DNA from: Bacteroidales bacterium
GTDB lineage: Bacteria; Bacteroidota; Bacteroidia; Bacteroidales; F082
Direction: 5' to 3'
Assembly: GCA_023229135.1 (NCBI GenBank)
Contig: JALNZT010000070.1
Location: 1 to 10,088, forward strand
Length of the DNA: 10,088 bases
Below the pieces are notes generated by a model. The model had not been told where the DNA came from. It saw only the letters and a list, made by a program, of their open reading frames with translations, and made no database searches. The translations under genes were made by a program, and so were the position numbers. Shown here in pieces: positions 1 through 6,173 of the stretch (positions are counted from its first letter, which is position 1; each line of letters opens with the position of its first letter).

Positions 1-2
1 GT

Positions 3-719
3 CTTCATCCACATATACATTGTATAGTTCCTGCGGCAGGATACTCTTTGAAAGGAGAATGGAAGCATATTGGAAAATATGAGAACTACCTTTATCCGGT
101 GCATCAACTAAGCAATACCTTTAAGGGCAAGTTTTTGGACAGTATCAAGCGTAAGCTCAAAGTGTTGGATGCCATAGAATGCTTCAGGCCACAAATTGAA
201 AAGGCCTATAAATCTAAGTGGGTTGTGCATTGTGAAGCCTCAATGGCGAGTGCGCAAAACGTAATCCATTATCTGGGACAATATACCCACAGAGTAGCTA
301 TCAGCAATCCCCGGATACTTGATATTAAAGAAACTCACGTGAAGTTCATAGCCAAAGATTACCGAGATGGAGCCAGGCAGAAGGTAGTTGTCCTTGAAGG
401 AGTAGAATTTCTGCGACGTTTTTGTTTGCATATTATGCCCAAGCGATTCGTTCGTATCCGTAGGTATGGAATTTATAATCCGATTACCCAAAGGAATATG
501 GATTTGCAATTTGAGCCGGAGCAAAAGCCAGACATAGAGGAACTTGCCAACCCCAAAGCAAAGGAAACCAAAGCCGAAATGATCATCAGACTCACCGGTT
601 TTGACTCAGGACAATGCCCTAAATGTAAAAAGGGAAGGATGTTAGTTGTAGAAGAGCTGCCCCGAATCAGGTCGCCGGCAGGCCATTTGCCTTCAATCCT
701 TCTAACCTTCTTAAAGTAA
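3..719 (+). CDS. IS91-family Y2 rolling-circle transposase, 5'-truncated by window edge
   Basis: The reading frame is open from base 3, so the gene enters from outside the window; the TTG at 48 is not a real start. The first residues read LHPHIHCIVPAG, which is the HUH metal-binding motif of IS91 transposases (His at 12-14 and 18-20). About 85 residues later comes HYLGQYTHRVAISN, the family's conserved block, with tyrosines at 270-272 and 282-284. Their four-residue spacing is that of the paired catalytic tyrosines of IS91 (Y2 type). A CPKC motif near the C-terminus is probably a partial zinc-binding site. The enzyme nicks one DNA strand and starts rolling-circle transposition. The stop is at 717-719. 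The visible part has both catalytic motifs and no frameshift. Whether the N-terminal zinc domain is present cannot be seen. Confidence 0.9.
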   Translation, partial: LHPHIHCIVPAAGYSLKGEWKHIGKYENYLYPVHQLSNTFKGKFLDSIKRKLKVLDAIECFRPQIEKAYKSKWVVHCEASMASAQNVIHYLGQYTHRVAISNPRILDIKETHVKFIAKDYRDGARQKVVVLEGVEFLRRFCLHIMPKRFVRIRRYGIYNPITQRNMDLQFEPEQKPDIEELANPKAKETKAEMIIRLTGFDSGQCPKCKKGRMLVVEELPRIRSPAGHLPSILLTFLK

Positions 720-980
720 AAACACAACCCAAAAAGCTCTCAAAATGAGGGACTGGGAGAAAACTGCCCAAACCTAACCAAAACATAAGGATTTTGCCCT
801 TGAGAAAAATAGTCATCCGTAAAAAACAAAGTAAAACTGGCTAAAACCACGTAACCCACCTTTGGAAAACGCCACATTAAACAAGCAAACCCTTTTCTAA
901 GCACATACTAAGGCGGGATGTAGTTCAACATGGACTCCGCGCTGGGTCGTGCCGACCGCTTAGAGTCCTATTTATTAGCC
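720..980. other. Non-coding tail between transposase and next gene
   Basis: These 261 bases hold no convincing ORF on either strand. Apart from the 932-968 hairpin I see only a weak CTC-AAAA-GAG hairpin near 738-748 just after the transposase, which could act as a poor terminator. The stretch is best read as the non-coding end of the IS91-like element. Confidence 0.5.
932..968. repeat. GC-rich hairpin at the presumed IS91 right end
   Basis: GGACTC at 932-937 pairs with GAGTCC at 963-968. Inside, GGTCG at 945-949 pairs with CGACC at 953-957 around a 3-base loop, leaving an asymmetric internal loop. There is no T-run on either side, so it does not look like an intrinsic terminator. Subterminal palindromes are known at the ends of IS91-type elements, where they take part in strand nicking or termination. 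That role is inferred here from position. Confidence 0.5.
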
Positions 981-2000
981 CTAGTTATTTATTATTATTT
1001 TAAGAATCACTCCAATCAAATACGCAACAAAGTTTGCACTAATAGCATAGAAAATATTCAAGCCCAATCCTTTGAGTAATTTTTTATTTGAAGTTTCAAT
1101 TTCCTTGAATTTGTTTTTATCTCCTTTTGTAAACTCAAACATTGGATTTCTTCTCAGTTTACCAATCTGTTTTTTAAGGATTCTATCTGAGAATAAAACT
1201 CCCATTCGATAAAAGAAATAAACAATAGGAACACTGGCTGTTATCACAAAATATAGTTTTCCTGTACTATCGTCAGGAAGGAAATTAAATTTAGTAGAGG
1301 TAAGAAATCCAAATAAGTAATTCAACAGAATAACAGAAGAAGTTAAAAAGGAAAGAATGACAAAATTCTGAATCTTAACTTCATGTTTTAGAATGTACTT
1401 AATTAATTTATGGTCTTCGCTGTTCTTTGGTAAAGCTTCATACCATTCTGAAACGACTGTTTTAAGCTCGGAACAGATTTGAGCATTAACAAAATCAATT
1501 TTACAAACCATTTGAGATTGGACTTCTTCAAGTTCATATTCTTCGCTTCCTTGAAATACAACTTGAATCATCTCACTTGGTTTTAGATTGTTGCCTATTC
1601 GTATCCTTAAAGTATGAGTTTGAGGAACTTTATGTGGCTGATTTGGTAGTATTATGTTAAAGTCCCATTCTAAGCTAATGTATTTAGTTCTTGCTGAGAT
1701 TTGCCAATCAGTTTGTGTGAATTCATACCAATTTCCAAAAGTTCGAATTTCATTGTTATCTAGTCCAACAGTCACGTGTGTCAGGTCAGTTAACTTTTCA
1801 TGTAATTCTAGCTTTTTGTAAACCTTTTCATTTAATTCAATGATATCATCATAGCTAAATTGCTTATAGGAGTCGAAAAGCTTTATTTCTGTATCTCTTT
1901 TTCCTTTAAATAAATAATAAAGAGATTGAAACTGCTTAATCTGACTTTCGTCAATAATTGCAACCTCTTGTTTGTCTGTATTTTCTAGTTCTTGACTCAT
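981..2000 (-). CDS. Hypothetical membrane protein, soluble N-domain plus three TM segments
   Basis: This 339-residue protein starts at ATG 2000. Residues 1-205 are hydrophilic and probably cytoplasmic, with well-formed stretches such as FKGKRDTEIKLFD (31-43), WDFNIILP (112-119), HTLRIRIG (129-136) and MVCKIDFVN (164-172). Three hydrophobic segments follow at about 212-233, 249-267 and 313-336, and the protein ends almost directly after the last one. I cannot assign a domain or function; I have the impression that proteins with these conserved blocks recur as stand-alone accessory genes in Bacteroidota. The gene stands alone. Its start lies 11 bases from a long palindrome (2015-2145), and its TAG stop is part of a 9-base inverted repeat. 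No catalytic motif is visible. A membrane-anchored sensor or effector is one possibility, but nothing in the sequence proves it. Confidence 0.85.
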   Translation of the reverse strand: MSQELENTDKQEVAIIDESQIKQFQSLYYLFKGKRDTEIKLFDSYKQFSYDDIIELNEKVYKKLELHEKLTDLTHVTVGLDNNEIRTFGNWYEFTQTDWQISARTKYISLEWDFNIILPNQPHKVPQTHTLRIRIGNNLKPSEMIQVVFQGSEEYELEEVQSQMVCKIDFVNAQICSELKTVVSEWYEALPKNSEDHKLIKYILKHEVKIQNFVILSFLTSSVILLNYLFGFLTSTKFNFLPDDSTGKLYFVITASVPIVYFFYRMGVLFSDRILKKQIGKLRRNPMFEFTKGDKNKFKEIETSNKKLLKGLGLNIFYAISANFVAYLIGVILKIIINN

Positions 2001-2014
2001 GTTATTCTAATTAG

Positions 2015-2145
2015 GGCTAACGTTTTGCAGCTACCCGAAGGTGGCGATTTCGAAGCACTTCACTGTCAACCAAGCAGAAACTTTGACAGAAGCACAAAGC
2101 TTGGTTTAACCACTGAACCGCCACTTTTGGGTAGGTGCTGTTACC
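2015..2145. repeat. Long imperfect palindrome, attC-like architecture
   Basis: The outer arms are CAGC (2028-2031) with GCTG (2137-2140), TACCC (2032-2036) with GGGTA (2129-2133), GAAG with TTTT (G-T pairs included), and GTGGCG (2041-2046) with CGCCAC (2119-2124). Three bases (2134-2136) bulge from one arm. At the outer edge TAA (2018-2020) can pair with TTA (2141-2143). An inner stem is AACCAAGC (2068-2075) with GCTTGGTT (2099-2106). An alternative inner pairing is CTGTCAA (2063-2069) with TTGACAG (2083-2089). The gene-free interval 2001-2197 is almost filled by it. From memory, sequences of this type recur between genes in many Bacteroidota genomes; I have not verified this. It resembles integron attC sites in shape, with a folded single strand and extrahelical bases, but not in consensus. 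Confidence 0.75.
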
Positions 2146-2197
2146 TGCTGGCTGTATTTGCGTTATGCTGTTTTCTTATTAAGTTTGTATTCTGCTG

Positions 2198-2710
2198 TCA
2201 TTTTATTGATTTTTTCGTTCTGAAAAAGAGATTTAAAATTCCACCAAAGACGAAACAAAACACCATATTGAAAAAAAATGATGTTCTATGTTGTGCAACA
2301 TATTCTCGATTATTATTAATGTCGATACGCTCAGGAAAAACGGTTTCATTTTTCTTGCTTTCGGGAACGTAACGAACGTATTTTTCATGTTTCATCAGTT
2401 GTTCGACTGTTGGAATAGGGTTTGGATTTTTAGTCGTTTTTCCTTTGGTGTATAATAAGAAATTGGATTTGAGTGTAATCGTATCCATACTACCATCACG
2501 AAGGAAAGTAAGATGTTGGTCGATATGATGCGTTGGTTTCAAGTAATAGTTTCCATACTTTGCCCTGATGTCTTTTATTTCTACGGATAATATTTTGCCT
2601 TTAACAACTACACTTGCTTTTCGGTAAGTATAATCTTTCCAAACGGAACTAATGCCGAGCAATCCGAAAATTATCCCTATAATAATGAGTATTTTACCAG
2701 TGTTTTTCAT
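2198..2710 (-). CDS. DUF3592-like membrane protein
   Basis: This 170-residue protein has an N-terminal TM segment (about 6-24), a middle domain of about 115 residues, and a C-terminal TM segment (about 144-164) followed by a basic tail RTKKSIK. This two-TM arrangement, the VVVKGKI strand after the first helix and the YVRYVPES segment (111-118) before the second resemble DUF3592-type proteins, whose function is unknown. The basic C-terminus suggests both ends face the cytoplasm with the domain outside. The ATG at 2710 lies inside the 3' end of the 70-residue gene, with a 17-base overlap, so translation is probably coupled. The TGA stop at 2198 is followed directly by the intergenic palindrome. 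Confidence 0.75.
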   Translation of the reverse strand: MKNTGKILIIIGIIFGLLGISSVWKDYTYRKASVVVKGKILSVEIKDIRAKYGNYYLKPTHHIDQHLTFLRDGSMDTITLKSNFLLYTKGKTTKNPNPIPTVEQLMKHEKYVRYVPESKKNETVFPERIDINNNREYVAQHRTSFFFNMVFCFVFGGILNLFFRTKKSIK

Positions 2711-2906
2711 TTTTGTTTATTTTCCAATAGGTAGTGTCATACAACGAACTTTTTCCCACTTCTTGCCCCAAACGAGTAAGTAAGTACTCATCACCATTGG
2801 ATAAATCTACAAATGCCGAGAAAGATGAACCATGCTGAAATTTGATACCAGTAATTGCTGCCCTAAATTCAGCTGAAATTTTTTCTGTTTTTGTTTTAGT
2901 CAACAT
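2694..2906 (-). CDS. Small hypothetical protein, overlaps downstream membrane protein gene
   Basis: This 70-residue, soluble-looking protein has no signal peptide or TM segment. The middle (about 20-46) has an alternating pattern including GIKFQHGSSFSAFVDLSNGDEY, in two parts typical of a small beta domain (residues 20-30 and 30-42). The ATG at 2906 lies 8 bases from the arm of the 2915-3013 palindrome. The 3' end overlaps the next ORF by 17 bases, and such overlap supports a real gene. I recognise no family. It is probably the first gene of a two-gene cassette and may work with the membrane protein. Confidence 0.6.
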   Translation of the reverse strand: MLTKTKTEKISAEFRAAITGIKFQHGSSFSAFVDLSNGDEYLLTRLGQEVGKSSLYDTTYWKINKNEKHW

Positions 2907-2914
2907 TCAAATTA

Positions 2915-3013
2915 TATAAAACGCAACTATCGCTATCGCAGAAAAAAATTTAGTGAAATAAATTAATTGAAATTTTGTTTCGGTTTTCATTTGACTGTTT
3001 TTGGCGGTTTATA
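2915..3013. repeat. Second imperfect palindrome, upstream of the 2906 start
   Basis: TATAAAACGC at 2915-2924 pairs with GCGGTTTATA at 3004-3013 in nine of ten positions, around a 79-base middle section. CAG at 2939-2941 can also pair with CTG at 2995-2997. The middle is very AT-rich. The sequence differs from the 2015-2145 palindrome, but its position, a few bases before a start codon on the minus strand, and its overall size are similar. This supports the view that both mark cassette boundaries. The rest of the gene-free interval, 3014-3109, shows nothing I can name. Confidence 0.45.
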
Positions 3014-3109
3014 ACACATTCTCTTTTGAGGTGGTATTTTTCTTTGCGATTGCTTAAACCCTCTGTTTGGAATCTCACAATCTACCTTTCTGCAATTTTA
3101 CTTTACCAC

Positions 3110-4609
3110 TTATCGATTGTGTGCTTTTTTTAATTCTTTATATTCCTTTGCATACTTTTTGGAAAAATTGAGTTGGTCTTCCCAACCATAATACCTATCA
3201 AGATTAAATGCTTCATTATAGCCTTCTTCCATAAATTTTTTAATTATATCATATGCTTGCTTCCATTCATTTTTTTTGTTTACTTGCATCTGGTGAACTG
3301 CATATAGAAATTGGGCATCCTTATCTCCTGAATCAGCATATTGTTTTACTTCCTCAGCATATAATGCGTCAATCCACGGGAATTTTGGTCCAAATTGGGT
3401 GTATAACTCGGTAGAATAACGACTGCCCACCAATCCCAAAAGTTCCATTGCTTTTACCCCGGATATTTGATACCGATTGCGAACAGCTTCAAAATCCTGC
3501 AATGTGAAATGTTTGCTTTTTTCATAATCGCCTCTTTCTTCTTTTGTGTCGAGAATGAAAACGCCATATTGACGATAGTCTTCCATTATTTTCCCTTTTT
3601 CTGCAAGATTGCTTGTTCCGTGCATTGCAAAATTGACTATAAATCGAGCGTATTGCTGCCACTGCTTTTTATTGAATGCATGTTGTATGATTTCAAAATT
3701 GCCGCCGTATTTATTGCCACTTTCAAATAATGACACAAGTCCTTCCGGATTTTCTTCCATCCATTTATATACATAGTCCGCCATTTCGGGGTATAATTCT
3801 GTTCCTTCACCCCTATTATAACTACTACAACTAAAATAATAATCGCTTTTTCCCGGACGTGTAGTGCTTGGCGCTTCAAAATCCACATCTATGTATTGCC
3901 AATACGACATTCCATACAAAGGTTTTAGCGTATTGATGATAGCTTTTTTGTCGGGAAATCGTGTTTCTAAATATTCAAGTGCTTTTATGGCACTGTAACC
4001 AGTAAAACTAAAATCGTAAATAAGTGGAACCAACTCCTCAAAACTGGCTATTTGCTTCAGTTCTTCAAATGTTTTTTTAGCGCTAAAAGCGAGATCAACG
4101 GCAGGATTATCTACAAAAACCAAAACGCCATAACTGTCATTGTATGTAGTTCTTTTTTCCATAATCTGCTTATTAGCAAGCATATTGGCTTCAGGCACCG
4201 GAAACCCTACAGATTTATAAATATCTGCATAGAAATTTCTCATATTTTGGTAGATCAAACGGCGATTGTCATCAAAGGCATCGTAAGCCACAGATGCTTG
4301 GTATTCTGTTGCCCATTTTTGTCTGAGTGCCGCCCTTTCTGCGTCATTCTCAGCCGCTGTTTTTCTGCCTGACATTTTTTCCCAGTGGTCCACCATGTTT
4401 TGAACAGCTTTCTGGTCGATGGAGTAATCAAAATTGGTATTAGCCGGGCCTGCCATACCTTTGCTGCTGATATTCTCCATATAATTTTTAAAAGCCTGAT
4501 CCCGTTGGTATTGATAAGCTTCTGCAGTGGTAGTTCCTTGTGCATACAAAAAGGTGCCTAATGCGAAGTAGCACAGGCCGGTGAGTAAGTATTTTGCCGA
4601 ATTTTTCAT
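3110..4609 (-). CDS. Secreted/periplasmic protein with Sel1-like C-terminal repeat
   Basis: The 499-residue protein starts at ATG 4609 with a Sec signal peptide: KNSAK, a hydrophobic core about 8-20, and likely cleavage between A23 and Q24 (LYA-Q). The mature part is mostly helical. Residues about 418-466 (AEEVKQYADSGDKDAQFLYA, then an A-Y-D-I-I-K-K-F-M-E-E-G-Y-N-E-A stretch) match the pattern of a Sel1/TPR-type repeat. The centre (about 250-300) holds aromatic- and Gly-rich loops with two close cysteines, at 261 and slightly upstream of SSY. No enzyme motif is visible. It is transcribed alone, with a candidate -7 element at 4671-4678, and lies downstream of the lipoprotein gene at 4774. A scaffold role in the periplasm or on the surface is possible but not shown. 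Confidence 0.85.
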   Translation of the reverse strand: MKNSAKYLLTGLCYFALGTFLYAQGTTTAEAYQYQRDQAFKNYMENISSKGMAGPANTNFDYSIDQKAVQNMVDHWEKMSGRKTAAENDAERAALRQKWATEYQASVAYDAFDDNRRLIYQNMRNFYADIYKSVGFPVPEANMLANKQIMEKRTTYNDSYGVLVFVDNPAVDLAFSAKKTFEELKQIASFEELVPLIYDFSFTGYSAIKALEYLETRFPDKKAIINTLKPLYGMSYWQYIDVDFEAPSTTRPGKSDYYFSCSSYNRGEGTELYPEMADYVYKWMEENPEGLVSLFESGNKYGGNFEIIQHAFNKKQWQQYARFIVNFAMHGTSNLAEKGKIMEDYRQYGVFILDTKEERGDYEKSKHFTLQDFEAVRNRYQISGVKAMELLGLVGSRYSTELYTQFGPKFPWIDALYAEEVKQYADSGDKDAQFLYAVHQMQVNKKNEWKQAYDIIKKFMEEGYNEAFNLDRYYGWEDQLNFSKKYAKEYKELKKAHNR

Positions 4610-4641
4610 GATAATTTTACCGCAAGAGTATTGGTTTTGGG

Positions 4642-4752
4642 TTAATTTTTCTTAGTTGTAAGGTCTAAATCAAAAATAGCATCTGTAATGAGTGTATTAT
4701 TGTTGTATCATGCACAAATGATGGAAAGTAAGAAAGATACAAGTAGTTTCAT
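4642..4752 (-). pseudogene. Remnant of a small secreted-peptide gene with in-frame TGA
   Basis: The minus strand from ATG 4752 reads MKLLVSFLLSIICA, a textbook signal-peptide start, then TGA at 4708-4710. In the same frame it continues YNNNTLITDAIFDLDLTTKK-N to TAA at 4642-4644. It starts 21 bases after the lipoprotein gene ending at 4774. The intact signal-peptide part followed by one stop in frame suggests a decayed gene, or a truncated one whose body was lost. A chance ORF cannot be excluded, since only 36 codons are involved. The candidate -7 element at 4671-4678 lies within it. Confidence 0.35.
4671..4678 (-). promoter_or_regulatory. Candidate -7 element for the gene at 4609
   Basis: The minus strand reads TATTTTTG, an exact match to the Bacteroidota -7 consensus TAnnTTTG, about 61 bases before the start codon at 4609. 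No TTG/TTTG lies at the expected distance upstream (about 19-20 bases), so this is only a partial promoter match. Confidence 0.35.
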
Positions 4753-4773
4753 CTTGGTTTGTTTTTAAGATTG

Positions 4774-5952
4774 TTATTGATAATTAATGATTTGCATGTG
4801 GTAAGTGTTATCCATCCAATTTTTTGGATTTTCTTGTCTATAAACCACTGCTGCATGTAGTTTACCATTGAAATATTTTAGTGCATGTATCTGTGTATGC
4901 TCCTTCAAATCTGCTTCCTTTAAAATGACTTCGTTACCACCAGTCGTTTTGTATTTTCGGATGCTAAAGTGTGAGGTTTGATTTTCAATTCTGTTTTCTA
5001 CGGTGTACAAGTTTCCTTCTGCATCTATATCGTTTGCATATTGGCTGTAAGTACCTACTTTGTTTTCGTCAAGCACCTTTTGAATGGTAAAGTTGGTTAA
5101 GTTTATTCTATATACTTCAAACTTATTCCCATAGGCATCAATTGCTACAAAAACATTATCGCCATATTGAGTGCTATGCAAAATAAACCCAACGGGTGAT
5201 ATATTGAGATGATTTTCAGCATTCATCGGGTAGCGTATCTGGCCTTGTGAACCAATTACTTGATTATCCGTTTCAGAATAAATCCCTATGCCGTCCTGAC
5301 TGGTGTTTTTGTTTAAATTGATTACGTAAGTGCGGTTATTGTATCTTACAGATACAAAAGAGGTGGCAAAAAAAGTATTGGTTTTCCATTGTCCAGTACC
5401 ATAATGATAATGCGATACGGTATTGGTACCTATAGCCTCTGAATTATTCAACAATCCATCTTCCGATGCTTGCAGTCTTCTTATTGTACTTGCGTTATGA
5501 TCGTAAAGGTTTATATTAATATTCTGATTGTTCTTGAACACAGCGATATTATACGTGTTGGAAAACGGAATATGCGTCTCCCATGTATCACCAACGTAAA
5601 TTGTTTTGATTGGTCTAAAATCAGTTCCTGTATTTCCTACAGCAACGGTATTTTGATTACTTAAAATAATCTCAATCGGGTCTTGATACCCAGACATGTG
5701 CTTGAACCATAGATACCAGCGTAACTCATTTGGCGATTGCATATTAAAAGCCTGTGTTTCAAAACTACCACCTAAGTTACCTTGTGTTTTAGGTTGGGCA
5801 TGTTGTGCAGCAACAGTCCAATCTTTGGTATTTGATAAATTAATATTATTTGTTGTGTTTGGATGTTCTATATCGTCATCTTTAGAGCAAGATGAAAACA
5901 TTACTGCAATAACAATTGCAAAGCGTGATAAATATTGTGTCGCTTTCATCAT
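4774..5952 (-). CDS. Surface-type lipoprotein, about 392 residues, possible beta-propeller
   Basis: The frame stays open to 6084, but the internal ATG pair at 5952/5949 is the better start because it is followed at once by a lipoprotein signal: MMKATQYLSRFAIVIAVMFS, then S-C (Cys 22), then SKDDD. The acidic residues after the cysteine match the lipoprotein export signal known in Bacteroidota for surface exposure. The mature protein is rich in Asn, Thr and Tyr, with repeated short strands: VFVAIDAYGNKFEVYRI, NDIDAEGNLYTVENR and HALKYFNGKLHAAVVYR. These resemble blades of a beta-propeller, an inference from pattern only. No catalytic residues stand out. The gene is separated from the upstream lipoprotein pair by 221 bases that include an A/T-rich hairpin, so it is probably its own transcription unit. 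Confidence 0.85.
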   Translation of the reverse strand: MMKATQYLSRFAIVIAVMFSSCSKDDDIEHPNTTNNINLSNTKDWTVAAQHAQPKTQGNLGGSFETQAFNMQSPNELRWYLWFKHMSGYQDPIEIILSNQNTVAVGNTGTDFRPIKTIYVGDTWETHIPFSNTYNIAVFKNNQNININLYDHNASTIRRLQASEDGLLNNSEAIGTNTVSHYHYGTGQWKTNTFFATSFVSVRYNNRTYVINLNKNTSQDGIGIYSETDNQVIGSQGQIRYPMNAENHLNISPVGFILHSTQYGDNVFVAIDAYGNKFEVYRINLTNFTIQKVLDENKVGTYSQYANDIDAEGNLYTVENRIENQTSHFSIRKYKTTGGNEVILKEADLKEHTQIHALKYFNGKLHAAVVYRQENPKNWMDNTYHMQIINYQ

Positions 5953-6074
5953 AGTAAAATTTGAATTATTGCCTCTTTTTTTTGTTAGATAATTATGTGT
6001 AATTACTGGCTCATGTTGTTGAAAATTAAAATTATCACTCCAAATATCTCTGTTATAAGAACCGGTAAAGTCAA

Positions 6075-6119
6075 AAAAAAACAACTGCGGCTTATCACTT
6101 TAGACGTTGTTGTTTTTTT
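6075..6119 (-). terminator. A/T-flanked hairpin, likely bidirectional terminator
   Basis: A-run plus CAAC at 6075-6085 pairs with GTTG plus T-run at 6109-6119 (11 bp), around a 23-base loop. On the minus strand the same structure ends in a T-run. It lies 55 bases after the stop of the lipoprotein gene at 6174 and before the next gene at 5952. The stem is weak and the loop large, so efficiency is doubtful. Confidence 0.5.
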
Positions 6120-6173
6120 GACAATAGGTTAATGGCTTAATTGGTTATTCTTCAATAGAAATACCAGTTGCAT

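Larger units (their letters stand above)
1..970 (+). mobile_element. IS91-family insertion element, right-hand part (left end outside window)
   Basis: The block contains the distal part of an IS91-type transposase (3-719) followed by about 250 bases without a gene, ending near a GC-rich hairpin at 932-968. IS91-family elements move by rolling-circle replication, lack classical terminal inverted repeats, and carry subterminal palindromes at their ends, which fits this tail. Base composition is visibly richer in G+C than in the cassette-like genes to the right. The right boundary is not proven. I place it just after the hairpin because the minus-strand gene ending at 981 and its flanking 9-base motif start there. 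The left end lies outside the window. Confidence 0.6.
975..3016 (-). other. Putative gene-cassette array of two units
   Basis: Read on the minus strand, the order is palindrome (3013-2915), two overlapping genes (2906-2198), palindrome (2145-2015), one gene (2000-981), then the IS91-like end. All genes point the same way, are compact, have no evident promoter of their own, and are unrelated to the chromosomal-looking genes on the right. The start codons lie 8 and 11-14 bases after a palindrome. This is the arrangement expected of cassettes inserted one after another by site-specific recombination. No integrase lies in the window, so the mechanism is inference. Confidence 0.4.

Noticed and set aside
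48..719. TTG at 48 as the transposase start
   Set aside because: The HUH motif lies upstream of it in the same frame, so the real start is outside the window.
932..968. Intrinsic terminator for the gene at 981 or the transposase
   Set aside because: No T-run follows the hairpin on either strand.
2015..2145. Canonical integron attC site
   Set aside because: The outer bases do not match RYYYAAC and GTTRRRY boxes; only the overall folded shape is similar.
1992..2372. Plus-strand ORF of 126 codons across the palindrome
   Set aside because: It runs through the inverted repeat and antisense over the DUF3592-like gene; its composition (many Cys, Phe, Leu) is that of a shadow frame.
5953..6084. 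N-terminal extension of the lipoprotein to 6084
   Set aside because: The extra 44 residues would precede a perfect lipoprotein signal and run into the terminator hairpin; the internal ATG pair is far more likely.
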